Source: Oxalobacteraceae bacterium
Lineage (GTDB): Bacteria; Pseudomonadota; Gammaproteobacteria; Burkholderiales; Burkholderiaceae_D
Direction: 5' to 3'
Assembly: GCA_027490725.1 (NCBI GenBank)
Contig: JAIXXN010000035.1
Location: 1 to 64,000, forward strand
Length of the DNA: 64,000 nt
Shown: positions 19,292-26,549 of the stretch, in pieces
How the letters are laid out: every line of letters starts with the position of its first letter
How positions within the stretch are numbered: the stretch's first letter is position 1
The notes under the pieces: generated by a model
Told to the model about the DNA's origin: nothing
What the model saw: the letters and a program-made list of their open reading frames with translations, nothing else
Database searches by the model: none
Position numbers and translations under genes: made by a program

Positions 19292-19801
19292 ATGGAAATC
19301 GTCCTATCCCTGCTGATCATCGCCGTCACCGCATTCGCGGTGCGGGCGATCATCAAGACCAATCCGGCTAAACCGATGGTGCTGCCGGCGCGTCCGGCCA
19401 CGCCGTACGAACCGGTCCTGCCGACTGGCACGGCAGCGCTACACTGGTCCGATGATGGTCGCTATCTGGTGGAAGTGGTGACGGAATCGCGCTACCAGAA
19501 CACGCTCAAAGAGCTGGCCGGTGAACATGGCACGCAGGCAGCGGCCACGCCGTATCTGGCCACACTGGTGCCGGATGAGGTAAATCCCTACGAAAGTGCC
19601 GCCGTGGCGGTGTTCCTGGCGGGGCGTATGACGGGCTATCTGTCGCCGAAGGCAGCGGTGGCCTTCCGCGCCCACCTGAAACGCAAGGAAGTCGAAGGCC
19701 AGCTGACCACCTGCGATGCGCAGGTACGCGGCGGCGGCACGTGGCAGAACGGCCGCCTGGCCTATGTCGTGGTACTCGACATGGAAGCGCTGGAACGCTA
19801 G
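19292..19801 (+). CDS. Membrane-anchored HIRAN-like domain protein
   Basis: A 169-aa protein of unknown function. One N-terminal hydrophobic helix (about 1-20) is followed by a Pro-rich linker. A C-terminal domain (about 55-165) resembles HIRAN: VEVVTESRYQNTLKELAG, LVPDEVNPYESAAVAVFLAGRMTGYLSP. HIRAN domains are usually DNA-end binding modules in SNF2 helicases; here it stands alone on a membrane anchor. It ends 16 bp from the converging trmB. Confidence 0.6.
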   Translation: MEIVLSLLIIAVTAFAVRAIIKTNPAKPMVLPARPATPYEPVLPTGTAALHWSDDGRYLVEVVTESRYQNTLKELAGEHGTQAAATPYLATLVPDEVNPYESAAVAVFLAGRMTGYLSPKAAVAFRAHLKRKEVEGQLTTCDAQVRGGGTWQNGRLAYVVVLDMEALER

Positions 19802-19817
19802 GCTTCCCTGATATTTT

Positions 19818-20537
19818 TTACTTCTTACTGAACACCAGATCCCAGACACCGTGGCCTAATTTCAGGCCGCGGTTCTCGAACTTGGTCAGCGGACGATACG
19901 CCGGCTGCGGTGCATAACCGTCGGCGGTATTCTGCAGCCCCGCTTCTGCGCTCAGCACTTCCAGCATCTGAACGGCATAATCTTCCCAGTCCGTCGCACA
20001 GTGCAGATAACCGCCTGCCGCAAGCTTCTTCACCAGCAATTCCACGAACGGCCCCTGAATCAGACGGCGCTTGTTATGGCGCGCCTTGTGCCAGGGATCC
20101 GGGAAAAAGATGTGTACTCCGTGCAGCGAACCGTCCGGAATCATCTGGTTCAGCACTTCGACTGCGTCATGCTGGATCGCTTTCAGATTGGTCAACCCCT
20201 GCTCGCCGATCAGCTTCAGCAGACTGCCCACGCCCGGCGTATGCACCTCCACGCCGATGAAATCCTTCTCTGGCATAGCCGCTGCAATATGCGCCGTGGT
20301 GCCGCCCATGCCGAAGCCGATCTCCAGCACCACCGGTGCCTTGCGGCCGAACACCTGCTGGTAGTCGAGCGGCGCTTTGGCGTACTCGATCAGCAATTGC
20401 GGTCCCAGTTCGTCCAGCGCGCGCGCCTGAGCGGTCGACAAACGGCCAGCGCGGGTGACGAAACTACGGATGCGGTGTTCGGTCGGGTCGTACAGCATCG
20501 GCCGCGCAGGGCCGTCTTTAGGGGTATCGGAAGACAT
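19818..20537 (-). CDS. trmB: tRNA (guanine-N7-)-methyltransferase
   Basis: Forms m7G46 in the tRNA variable loop using SAM. The 239-aa protein contains the motif I strand [32 protein letters not shown], and the catalytic [17 protein letters not shown]. The ATG at 20537 is chosen over a TTG eight codons upstream. It is monocistronic. Upstream the minus strand meets a 21-bp repeat block and the GH1 promoter region. Confidence 0.96.
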   Translation of the reverse strand: MSSDTPKDGPARPMLYDPTEHRIRSFVTRAGRLSTAQARALDELGPQLLIEYAKAPLDYQQVFGRKAPVVLEIGFGMGGTTAHIAAAMPEKDFIGVEVHTPGVGSLLKLIGEQGLTNLKAIQHDAVEVLNQMIPDGSLHGVHIFFPDPWHKARHNKRRLIQGPFVELLVKKLAAGGYLHCATDWEDYAVQMLEVLSAEAGLQNTADGYAPQPAYRPLTKFENRGLKLGHGVWDLVFSKK

Positions 20538-20577
20538 GGGATCAAAAGAGTCGGTAAACAATGAGGGCGCATTATAT

Positions 20578-20636
20578 CAGTGCGCCCTCTGGGCTTAGCA
20601 GTGCGCCCTCACGGCTTAACAGCGCGCCCGCATGAC
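20578..20636. repeat. 21-bp tandem repeat, about 2.8 units
   Basis: CAGTGCGCCCTC plus GGCTTA-type units at 20578-20598 and 20599-20619, followed by a degenerate partial unit. They lie between trmB and the GH1 promoter and have no coding role that I can see. Confidence 0.7.
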
Positions 20637-20681
20637 TTTGCAGTACCTACCAGCCACGCGCACCGCCAAATCAGCAAAAGA

Positions 20682-20738
20682 TTGACACCCTGACGCAGTT
20701 CGGGTTTAATCGCATCAGGAGATATGAAAACGTTTTCA
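20682..20738 (+). promoter_or_regulatory. GH1 promoter with LacI-type operator
   Basis: TTGACA (20682-20687), 17 bp, TTTAAT (20705-20710) is a near-consensus sigma-70 promoter. Eight bases past the expected start point lies the perfect 14-bp palindrome TGAAAACGTTTTCA (20725-20738), placed where a bound LacI-family repressor would block initiation. The beta-glucosidase ATG is at 20790. The same palindrome recurs upstream of the TonB receptor and halogenase genes. Confidence 0.85.
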
Positions 20739-20789
20739 AACGTTGGACTAGACCGTAACAGCCCCTGTTCACCCTCATACGGCACAATC

Positions 20790-22130
20790 ATGACCGACTT
20801 CACCCAATTCCCGCCCACCTTTACCTGGGGCGTCGCCACCAGCGCATTCCAGATCGAAGGGGGTGCCAGTGCTGATGGTAAAGGCCCATCCATCTGGGAC
20901 ACCTTCAGCCACCGCAGCGGCACCGTCATCGACGGCAGCAATGGCGATATCGCCTGCGACCACTACCACCGCTATCCGGAAGATGTGGCCATCATGGCCA
21001 GCCTGGGGGTGGATGCCTACCGTTTCTCGATGGCCTGGTCGCGCGTCCAGCCGGCTGGCAAAGGTGCCTGGAACGAGGCAGGTTTCGCCTTCTACGACCG
21101 GCTGCTGAGCGAACTCGCCCGGCACGGCATCAGCGCTCATATCACCCTGTACCACTGGGATCTGCCACAGGGGCTGCAGGATGACGGCGGCTGGCTCAAT
21201 CGCGCCACCGCCTACCGCTTTGCCGACTATGCCGCTGAAGTAGCGCGTCGTTTTGGCGATCGCGTGAAAACGATTTCAACTCACAATGAACCATGGTGCA
21301 CGGCCAATCTCGGCTACGGCAATGCCCAGTTCGCACCGGGCGTGGCCGACCTCAAACAGTCGATTCAGGTATCGCACCACCTGCTGCTCTCGCACGGACT
21401 GGCGATGCAAGCCATGCGCGCGGTAGGCTGCAGCGCGCAACTGGGCATCGTGCTGAATCAGTGGACCGCCGATCCCGCCACCGACAGCGCCGCCGACATC
21501 GCCTTGGCCGAATTCGAATACGCGCGCTCGGTGCAGTGGTTCATGGACCCGATTTTCAAAGGCCGCTATCCGGCACTGGCCCTGCAAGGTCACGGCGAGA
21601 ACGCCCCGGAGGTGCATCCGCAAGACCTGCAGGACATCCAGCAGCCGATCGACTTCCTCGGCGTGAATTACTACTTCCGCGCCTACTGCAGCGCCGAAAC
21701 CCCACCGCGCCTGCCGGAAGCGAAGCTGGGCACCACCGATATGGGCTGGGAAATCTATCCGGACGGCCTGACCGAACTGTTGCTCAAACTGAAGGCCGAA
21801 TACGAGCTGCCGCCGATCTACATCACCGAAAACGGCATGGCCAATCCGGACCAGGTGGTCGCAGGCGAAGTTAACGACAGCGCCCGCATCGACTTCGTGC
21901 AGCGCCACCTGAAAGCACTGCACGACGCCATGCAGCAGGGTGTCAACGTGCAGGGCTACTTCCTCTGGAGCCTGCTCGATAACTTCGAGTGGAACTCCGG
22001 CTACGCCAAACGCTTCGGCATCGTCCATGTGGATTACGCCAGCCAGCAGCGCACCCTGAAACACAGCGCTCACTGGTACCGGGAATACCTGCTCCGGCAG
22101 CGCAAACTGGTGCCCGACAGCGCCGCATAA
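20790..22130 (+). CDS. bglA: GH1 beta-glucosidase
   Basis: Cytoplasmic glycoside hydrolase family 1 enzyme releasing terminal beta-linked glucose (or a related sugar) from oligosaccharides by double displacement. The 446-aa protein has acid/base Glu167 in STHNEPW and nucleophile Glu347 in PIYITENGM. The N-terminal FTWGVATSAFQIEG and LLDNFEWNSGYAKRFGI blocks are typical. The ATG at 20790 begins MTDFTQFPPTF; an in-frame ATG upstream lies inside the operator. It precedes an AmpG-like permease and sits opposite a TonB receptor, suggesting import followed by intracellular cleavage. Confidence 0.95.
   Translation: MTDFTQFPPTFTWGVATSAFQIEGGASADGKGPSIWDTFSHRSGTVIDGSNGDIACDHYHRYPEDVAIMASLGVDAYRFSMAWSRVQPAGKGAWNEAGFAFYDRLLSELARHGISAHITLYHWDLPQGLQDDGGWLNRATAYRFADYAAEVARRFGDRVKTISTHNEPWCTANLGYGNAQFAPGVADLKQSIQVSHHLLLSHGLAMQAMRAVGCSAQLGIVLNQWTADPATDSAADIALAEFEYARSVQWFMDPIFKGRYPALALQGHGENAPEVHPQDLQDIQQPIDFLGVNYYFRAYCSAETPPRLPEAKLGTTDMGWEIYPDGLTELLLKLKAEYELPPIYITENGMANPDQVVAGEVNDSARIDFVQRHLKALHDAMQQGVNVQGYFLWSLLDNFEWNSGYAKRFGIVHVDYASQQRTLKHSAHWYREYLLRQRKLVPDSAA
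21265..21278 (+). promoter_or_regulatory. Intragenic LacI-type operator in GH1
   Basis: TGAAAACGATTTCA, one mismatch from the palindrome at the promoter, lies 540 bp downstream of it inside the GH1 gene. It may serve as an auxiliary operator for looping, as O2 does in lacZ. It encodes Val-Lys-Thr-Ile-Ser just before the catalytic His-Asn-Glu, so protein constraint could explain part of the match. Confidence 0.45.
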
Positions 22131-22154
22131 CCCAGTAAGCAGCATGTAGCACCA

Positions 22155-22178
22155 CGCCGGCACCCCTGCCGGCGTTTT
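22155..22178 (+). terminator. Rho-independent terminator after GH1
   Basis: Perfect 8-bp stem CGCCGGCA/TGCCGGCG, loop CCCC, then TTTT, 25 bp past the GH1 stop. A second small hairpin CAGAC/GTCTG (22187-22202) and a TATATATA stretch follow before the permease gene, which may therefore have its own promoter. Confidence 0.8.
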
Positions 22179-22238
22179 CCATTCAGCAGACCGGAGAGTC
22201 TGTGCTATATATACCCCCAGCATCCAGAGGACGACACC

Positions 22239-23585
22239 ATGCAAACCGCACCATCGCCGCAAGCGCCTGCCGCGCCGCAGCCCCCTTCCCTGTTGCGCGC
22301 CATGTTCGCGCGCGGCACCCCCATGTTGTGGGTCCCTAGCGGCTACTTCACCATGGCACTGACCTACATGATGCTCACCAGCGTGACCTCCATCATGTTC
22401 AAAAACCTCGGCATGGACAACGGACAGGCCGCGCAATATGCCAGCTATCTGATCCTCGCTTACACCATCAAGCCGCTGTTCGCGCCCTTCGTGGAGATGT
22501 ACCGTACCAAGAAATTCTTCGTGCTCTGTAGCCAGCTAGCGATTGGTGCCGGCTTTGCCGGTGTTGCACTGGCCATGTCGCTACCGGACTACATGGTGGT
22601 GATGGTGTTCCTGTTCGGCGTACTGTCGCTGATCGGCGCCACGCAGGACATCGCCTCCGATGGCGTCTACGTCACCTCGCTGGATGCCCCCGCCCAGTCG
22701 CTGTTCTGCGGCATCCAGAGCCTGAGCTGGAACATCGGCCCCATCGTCGCCTCGGGCGGCATGGTGTACCTGAGCGGCTGGCTGCATACGAACTACTTCC
22801 ACCATGCTGCCGGCAGCTTCGGCGCCGAATGGATCGATGCGTGGCGCGTTATCTTCTTCATCGTCGCCGCCATCATGCTGCTGGCCGCCGTATGGCATGC
22901 GCGCGTGATGCCCGATGGCGCAAAGGCCGACAACGCCCCGCGCTCGGTAGCACAGGCGGCGTTTCTGCTGAAGGACTCCTTCGCCACCTTCTTTCAGAAG
23001 CGCGACGTCTGGCTGATGATCGGATTTGCCTTCCTGTTCCGCCTCAGTATCGGCCTGCTGGAAAAAATCGGCCCCTTCTTCATGGTCGATCCAGTCGCAC
23101 AGGGTGGACTAGGACTATCGAATGAAATGCTAGGTCTGATCTATGGCACCTACGGCCTGATCGCCGTGTTGCTCGGCTCTTTGCTGGGCGGCCTGTATGT
23201 CGCCCGGCGAGGCCTGAAAGCCAGCCTGTTTATCCTGTGCTGCGCGGTCAATATCCCCAACGTCACCTTCCTGCTGATGAGCATCTGGCAGCCGCACGAC
23301 CTGCTGCTGATCAGCGCCGGCGTCGCCATCGAAAAATTCTTCTTCGGCTTCGGCTCGGTGGGCTTCATGATCTACCTGATGCAGCAACTGGCACCGGGCA
23401 AATACACCACCACCCACTATGCCTTCGGCACCGGTCTGATGGGCCTGTGCATGATGGTGACCGGCGTCGTCAGCGGCCACCTGCAGCAGGCACTCGGCTA
23501 CGTGCACTACTTCTGGCTGGTCATGGCCGCCACCATCCCCTCCTTCCTGGTCACCTGGTACGCACCCTTCCATCAGGAACACTAA
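22239..23585 (+). CDS. AmpG-like MFS permease
   Basis: Inner-membrane major facilitator of 448 aa with about 12 helices. GATQDIASDGVYVTSL in helix 4-5 and AQYASYLILAYTIKPLFAPFVE match the AmpG/acetyl-CoA transporter branch that carries muropeptides or oligosaccharides. The linker between halves (about 225-245) is short. An AGAGGA site precedes the ATG. Behind GH1 and facing a TonB receptor, it most likely moves the oligosaccharide from periplasm to cytoplasm; the substrate is inferred from context. Confidence 0.85.
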   Translation: MQTAPSPQAPAAPQPPSLLRAMFARGTPMLWVPSGYFTMALTYMMLTSVTSIMFKNLGMDNGQAAQYASYLILAYTIKPLFAPFVEMYRTKKFFVLCSQLAIGAGFAGVALAMSLPDYMVVMVFLFGVLSLIGATQDIASDGVYVTSLDAPAQSLFCGIQSLSWNIGPIVASGGMVYLSGWLHTNYFHHAAGSFGAEWIDAWRVIFFIVAAIMLLAAVWHARVMPDGAKADNAPRSVAQAAFLLKDSFATFFQKRDVWLMIGFAFLFRLSIGLLEKIGPFFMVDPVAQGGLGLSNEMLGLIYGTYGLIAVLLGSLLGGLYVARRGLKASLFILCCAVNIPNVTFLLMSIWQPHDLLLISAGVAIEKFFFGFGSVGFMIYLMQQLAPGKYTTTHYAFGTGLMGLCMMVTGVVSGHLQQALGYVHYFWLVMAATIPSFLVTWYAPFHQEH

Positions 23586-23601
23586 GCTTCCAGTAACACT
23601 A

Positions 23602-23630
23602 TCGGGGTCAGGTCAAGAACCTGCCCCCGA
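23602..23630. repeat. REP-like imperfect palindrome
   Basis: TCGGGG-T-CAGGT, five-base loop, ACCTG-C-CCCCGA. The GGGGTCAGGTC core resembles elements often linked to REP-associated transposases in proteobacteria. It lies just after the AmpG-like gene. No transposase is near. The rest of 23586-23822 shows nothing I can name. Confidence 0.5.
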
Positions 23631-23822
23631 CATTCCTTCCGCAGCAAGCATCCCACTAGCCCCACCTATCAAGGCACCTACGTCACGGTGCTGACAGTCT
23701 TGCGCACGCTACGCATCACGATACTCTGCAAGCGCCAATTGGCACTACGTGCAGCGTCAGCAAAGTAGCTAGCACATCTGCCTTTCTCCTCTATGCCCGA
23801 CCCCGACGCTCGATACCGACGT

Positions 23823-23855
23823 AAAAAAACCCCCGGCCTTGCTAGGCCGGGGGTT
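23823..23855 (-). terminator. Rho-independent terminator of the TonB receptor gene
   Basis: On the minus strand, an 11-bp perfect stem AACCCCCGGCC/GGCCGGGGGTT with a 6-base loop is followed by a run of T (seven A on the plus strand, 23823-23829). It lies 20 bp after the receptor stop. Confidence 0.93.
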
Positions 23856-23874
23856 AAGAGGGAGAGTACTACGC

Positions 23875-26304
23875 TTAGAAGGTTTTGCCGACGTTGATGC
23901 CGATGGTGCGTGGCGGCAGATATTGCGCTTGCCATGGACCGTTGGCATTCATCGCGCTGGTCTTGATTTTTGCGTCTTCAACGTTGCGGACGTAGGCATC
24001 GAAGTACCAGCTGCTGTGGGCATCAAAGCGCAGACCCAGATCGGTGCGGGTGTACGACTTCTGCTTATCCGGTTCACCCAGATTGAACACGCTCAGCCAG
24101 CTAGCCGTTTCGTAGTGCGCGCTGATACGTGGGATCAGCGTGCCGCTATCGAGTGCGATGCTGTGCTGGTACATCACTTGCGCAGAAAACTTCGGCGAGT
24201 GCGGCATGGTGTTGCCGGTCACGTCGAGGCAGGTGCTAATGCCAGCAACCGGGCAGGCAGGCAGCGCATAGTCGTTACTACCACCGATCAGGTGTTTCAG
24301 CGTGGCGTTGGTGTACGCGGCCGTCAGCTGGATGCGGTCTACTGGCGTCAGCTTGGCAGCGATCTCAGTTTCCAGACCCCAGACTTTGGCACCTTCGGCA
24401 TTGCTGGTCGCCAGACCGCGCGTACCATCCGGATTGGTCACCGGTGCGCTGAACTGGAAGCCTTTGAACTGCTCGTAGTAGGCCGAGTTATTCATCCGAA
24501 CCGAACCACCGAGGAAGGTGCTCTTCGAACCGATTTCATAGTTGGTCAGCGTTTCGGAACCGTATGGTTTGCCGCCATCCTGCAGACCGCCCGACTTGTA
24601 GCCGGTCGAGACGCTGGCATAGACCATATTGTTCTTATCGATGTCGTAGGCCACCCGCACCAGACCGGTCAGCTTGTGATCAGTGAAGGTGGCGTCATTG
24701 CGCTGATAGGTCGAGAAACCGGAGCCGGGCGCCAGTGGGTTCATCGATGGGTTCACCGGTACTTGCGGGGCGGTCAGATCGCTCCAGCCATTGTTGGTGC
24801 CGCCGATGTTTTTGCGCTCGTCCGAGGTGTAACGCAGGCCGCCCGTCACATGCAGACTGTCGCTCGCGTTCCAGGTGGCCTGGCCGAACGCTGCTTTCGA
24901 ATCCACGGTTTCTTTTGGCTGGATGAAGGAACCCTGCCAGCCTACGGTACCCTGCTCGGTGCCGTTCATGATCGGAATATCGAAGCGGATGCCGTTGTCT
25001 TCGTTGGCGTAGTACAGACCTAACTGCCAGTCCACATCACGCTTGCCGGTCGACTGGATTTCCAGTTCGTGGCTGTAGTTCTTGTATTTCGACCAGACCG
25101 TGTTATTGGCCTGGAAGCTGCCACCGGTGGTGAAGCTGGTTGGCAGATTCGCGCCGCCATCCTGATCGAAGGTCGACGAACCGTTGAAGCGTGCGTAACC
25201 GGCGATGTAGGCAAGGCTGATGTCCTTGTTGATCACGTAATCCAGGCGGCTACGTACCGAGTGCGAATCGCGGTTGACGTTCGGCGCGGTGTCGATCAGC
25301 GCGGACCAGAAGTCCTGACCGGCACGTGGCGTCTGCATCAGATTCATGCTTGGCGTGCCACGATCCATATAGTGTTCGTAGGCGATGTTCCATTTCAGGT
25401 CGGCCGATGGCTGCCACAGGAAGCTCAGACGCGCGGCGCTCTGATCCTGCGCGCTGTACTTCTGGCCATTGCTGACAAACAGATTCGGGTTGATCGGCTG
25501 GAAGCCGATCGGGTTACCCGGATTGGCTTTGTTCCATGCCGCAATCACAGGATCGGCCGCTGCATGCTGGGCTGCCAGTGACACGCTTGGTGCGCGCTGA
25601 TAGCTCACATAGCCGTTGTGCTGTTCGTGTACCACCGCAACGCGCATCGCCATGGTGTCGTTGATCGGAATATTCACCGCACCACGTGCACCGAGGCGGC
25701 CGAAGCTGCCATAGCCGGCTTCGAAGTTGCCGCCCTTGCCGTTGATTTCCGGCTTCACGGTCTGCATATTGACTGCACCAACGGTGGAGTTGCGGCCCCA
25801 CAGCGTGCCTTGCGGACCACGCAGCACTTCGATCGCTTCCAGATCGAACAGCAGCGCGGTGGCGCCTTCCGGACGTGGCGAATACACGCCATCGACGAAG
25901 GTCGCCACTTCTGGATCGGCGTATTCGGTTTTGGCGCTATCGTTACCGATACCGCGCAGCGTCATGGTAATCACACCATGGTCACCCTGACCGGTGGCGG
26001 CAAAACCCGGCACCAGATTCACCACATCCTGCAAGGTCTGCACGTGGTTGTCGTCGAGTGCCGCGGCGTTGATGGCGGTAACGGCAACTGGAGTTTTCTG
26101 CAACGAAGTGGAGCGCTTGGTCGCGGTGACATACACCTCGGTGATGGCGGTGCTGTTCTTGTCAGCGACAGCAGCTTGCTCGCTGGCTGGCGTATCGGCT
26201 GCTGCAGCATGGGCAGCGAGGTTGGTGCCGGCCATCAGGGCGAGGATGGCCAACTGGATCGGGGACGACAAGCGCTTCCCGGTGCGCGGTACGTGGACGT
26301 TCAT
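23875..26304 (-). CDS. TonB-dependent outer membrane receptor
   Basis: Energy-coupled outer-membrane porter of 809 aa. A long signal peptide (MNVHVPRTGKRL...LAAHA) is followed by a TonB-box-like segment TEVYVTATKR, the plug domain (about 65-180: TPVAVTAINAAALDDNHVQTLQDVVNLVPG) and a 22-strand barrel ending in Phe. The ATG at 26304 has AAGGAG 4-10 bp upstream; the frame also runs through the operator array but that part is non-coding. It is divergent from a tryptophan-halogenase-like gene, a pairing common in saccharide loci of this receptor class. Substrate probably a beta-glucoside oligomer (inference). Confidence 0.93.
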   Translation of the reverse strand: MNVHVPRTGKRLSSPIQLAILALMAGTNLAAHAAAADTPASEQAAVADKNSTAITEVYVTATKRSTSLQKTPVAVTAINAAALDDNHVQTLQDVVNLVPGFAATGQGDHGVITMTLRGIGNDSAKTEYADPEVATFVDGVYSPRPEGATALLFDLEAIEVLRGPQGTLWGRNSTVGAVNMQTVKPEINGKGGNFEAGYGSFGRLGARGAVNIPINDTMAMRVAVVHEQHNGYVSYQRAPSVSLAAQHAAADPVIAAWNKANPGNPIGFQPINPNLFVSNGQKYSAQDQSAARLSFLWQPSADLKWNIAYEHYMDRGTPSMNLMQTPRAGQDFWSALIDTAPNVNRDSHSVRSRLDYVINKDISLAYIAGYARFNGSSTFDQDGGANLPTSFTTGGSFQANNTVWSKYKNYSHELEIQSTGKRDVDWQLGLYYANEDNGIRFDIPIMNGTEQGTVGWQGSFIQPKETVDSKAAFGQATWNASDSLHVTGGLRYTSDERKNIGGTNNGWSDLTAPQVPVNPSMNPLAPGSGFSTYQRNDATFTDHKLTGLVRVAYDIDKNNMVYASVSTGYKSGGLQDGGKPYGSETLTNYEIGSKSTFLGGSVRMNNSAYYEQFKGFQFSAPVTNPDGTRGLATSNAEGAKVWGLETEIAAKLTPVDRIQLTAAYTNATLKHLIGGSNDYALPACPVAGISTCLDVTGNTMPHSPKFSAQVMYQHSIALDSGTLIPRISAHYETASWLSVFNLGEPDKQKSYTRTDLGLRFDAHSSWYFDAYVRNVEDAKIKTSAMNANGPWQAQYLPPRTIGINVGKTF

Positions 26305-26378
26305 AAGTCTCCTTAGTCGTAGCATACGCGACGGATTGGCGCTGCTACATTTATCGTGGAATGCGATCTCATGTTGCA

Positions 26379-26434
26379 TGAAAACGTTTTCAAACTTGGT
26401 GAAACCGTTTTCGTTCTTTGTGAAATCGTTTTCA
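26379..26434. promoter_or_regulatory. Triple LacI-type operator array
   Basis: Three palindromes, TGAAAACGTTTTCA (26379), TGAAACCGTTTTCG (26400) and TGAAATCGTTTTCA (26421), start exactly 21 bp apart, two helical turns. The third lies in the spacer of a plus-strand promoter for the halogenase gene (TTGTGA 26418-26423, 16 bp, CATAAT 26440-26445). The first and third have the same type of arms as the GH1 operator. It lies in the divergent region between the receptor and halogenase genes, so it probably controls both. Confidence 0.85.
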
Positions 26435-26549
26435 TGGTACATAATTCAAATCACGGATGTCAAACGAAAAATTCAAGAAGCGTTGTTTCCGCGACATGGG
26501 CTTGCCAACCCCACGCGGAAAACAGCGCTCGCCTAGGAGACCAGCCAGT

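Noticed and set aside
23678..23935. Small minus-strand frame after the AmpG-like gene
   Set aside because: It overlaps the receptor terminator and 3' end, and has no signal, motif or ribosome site.
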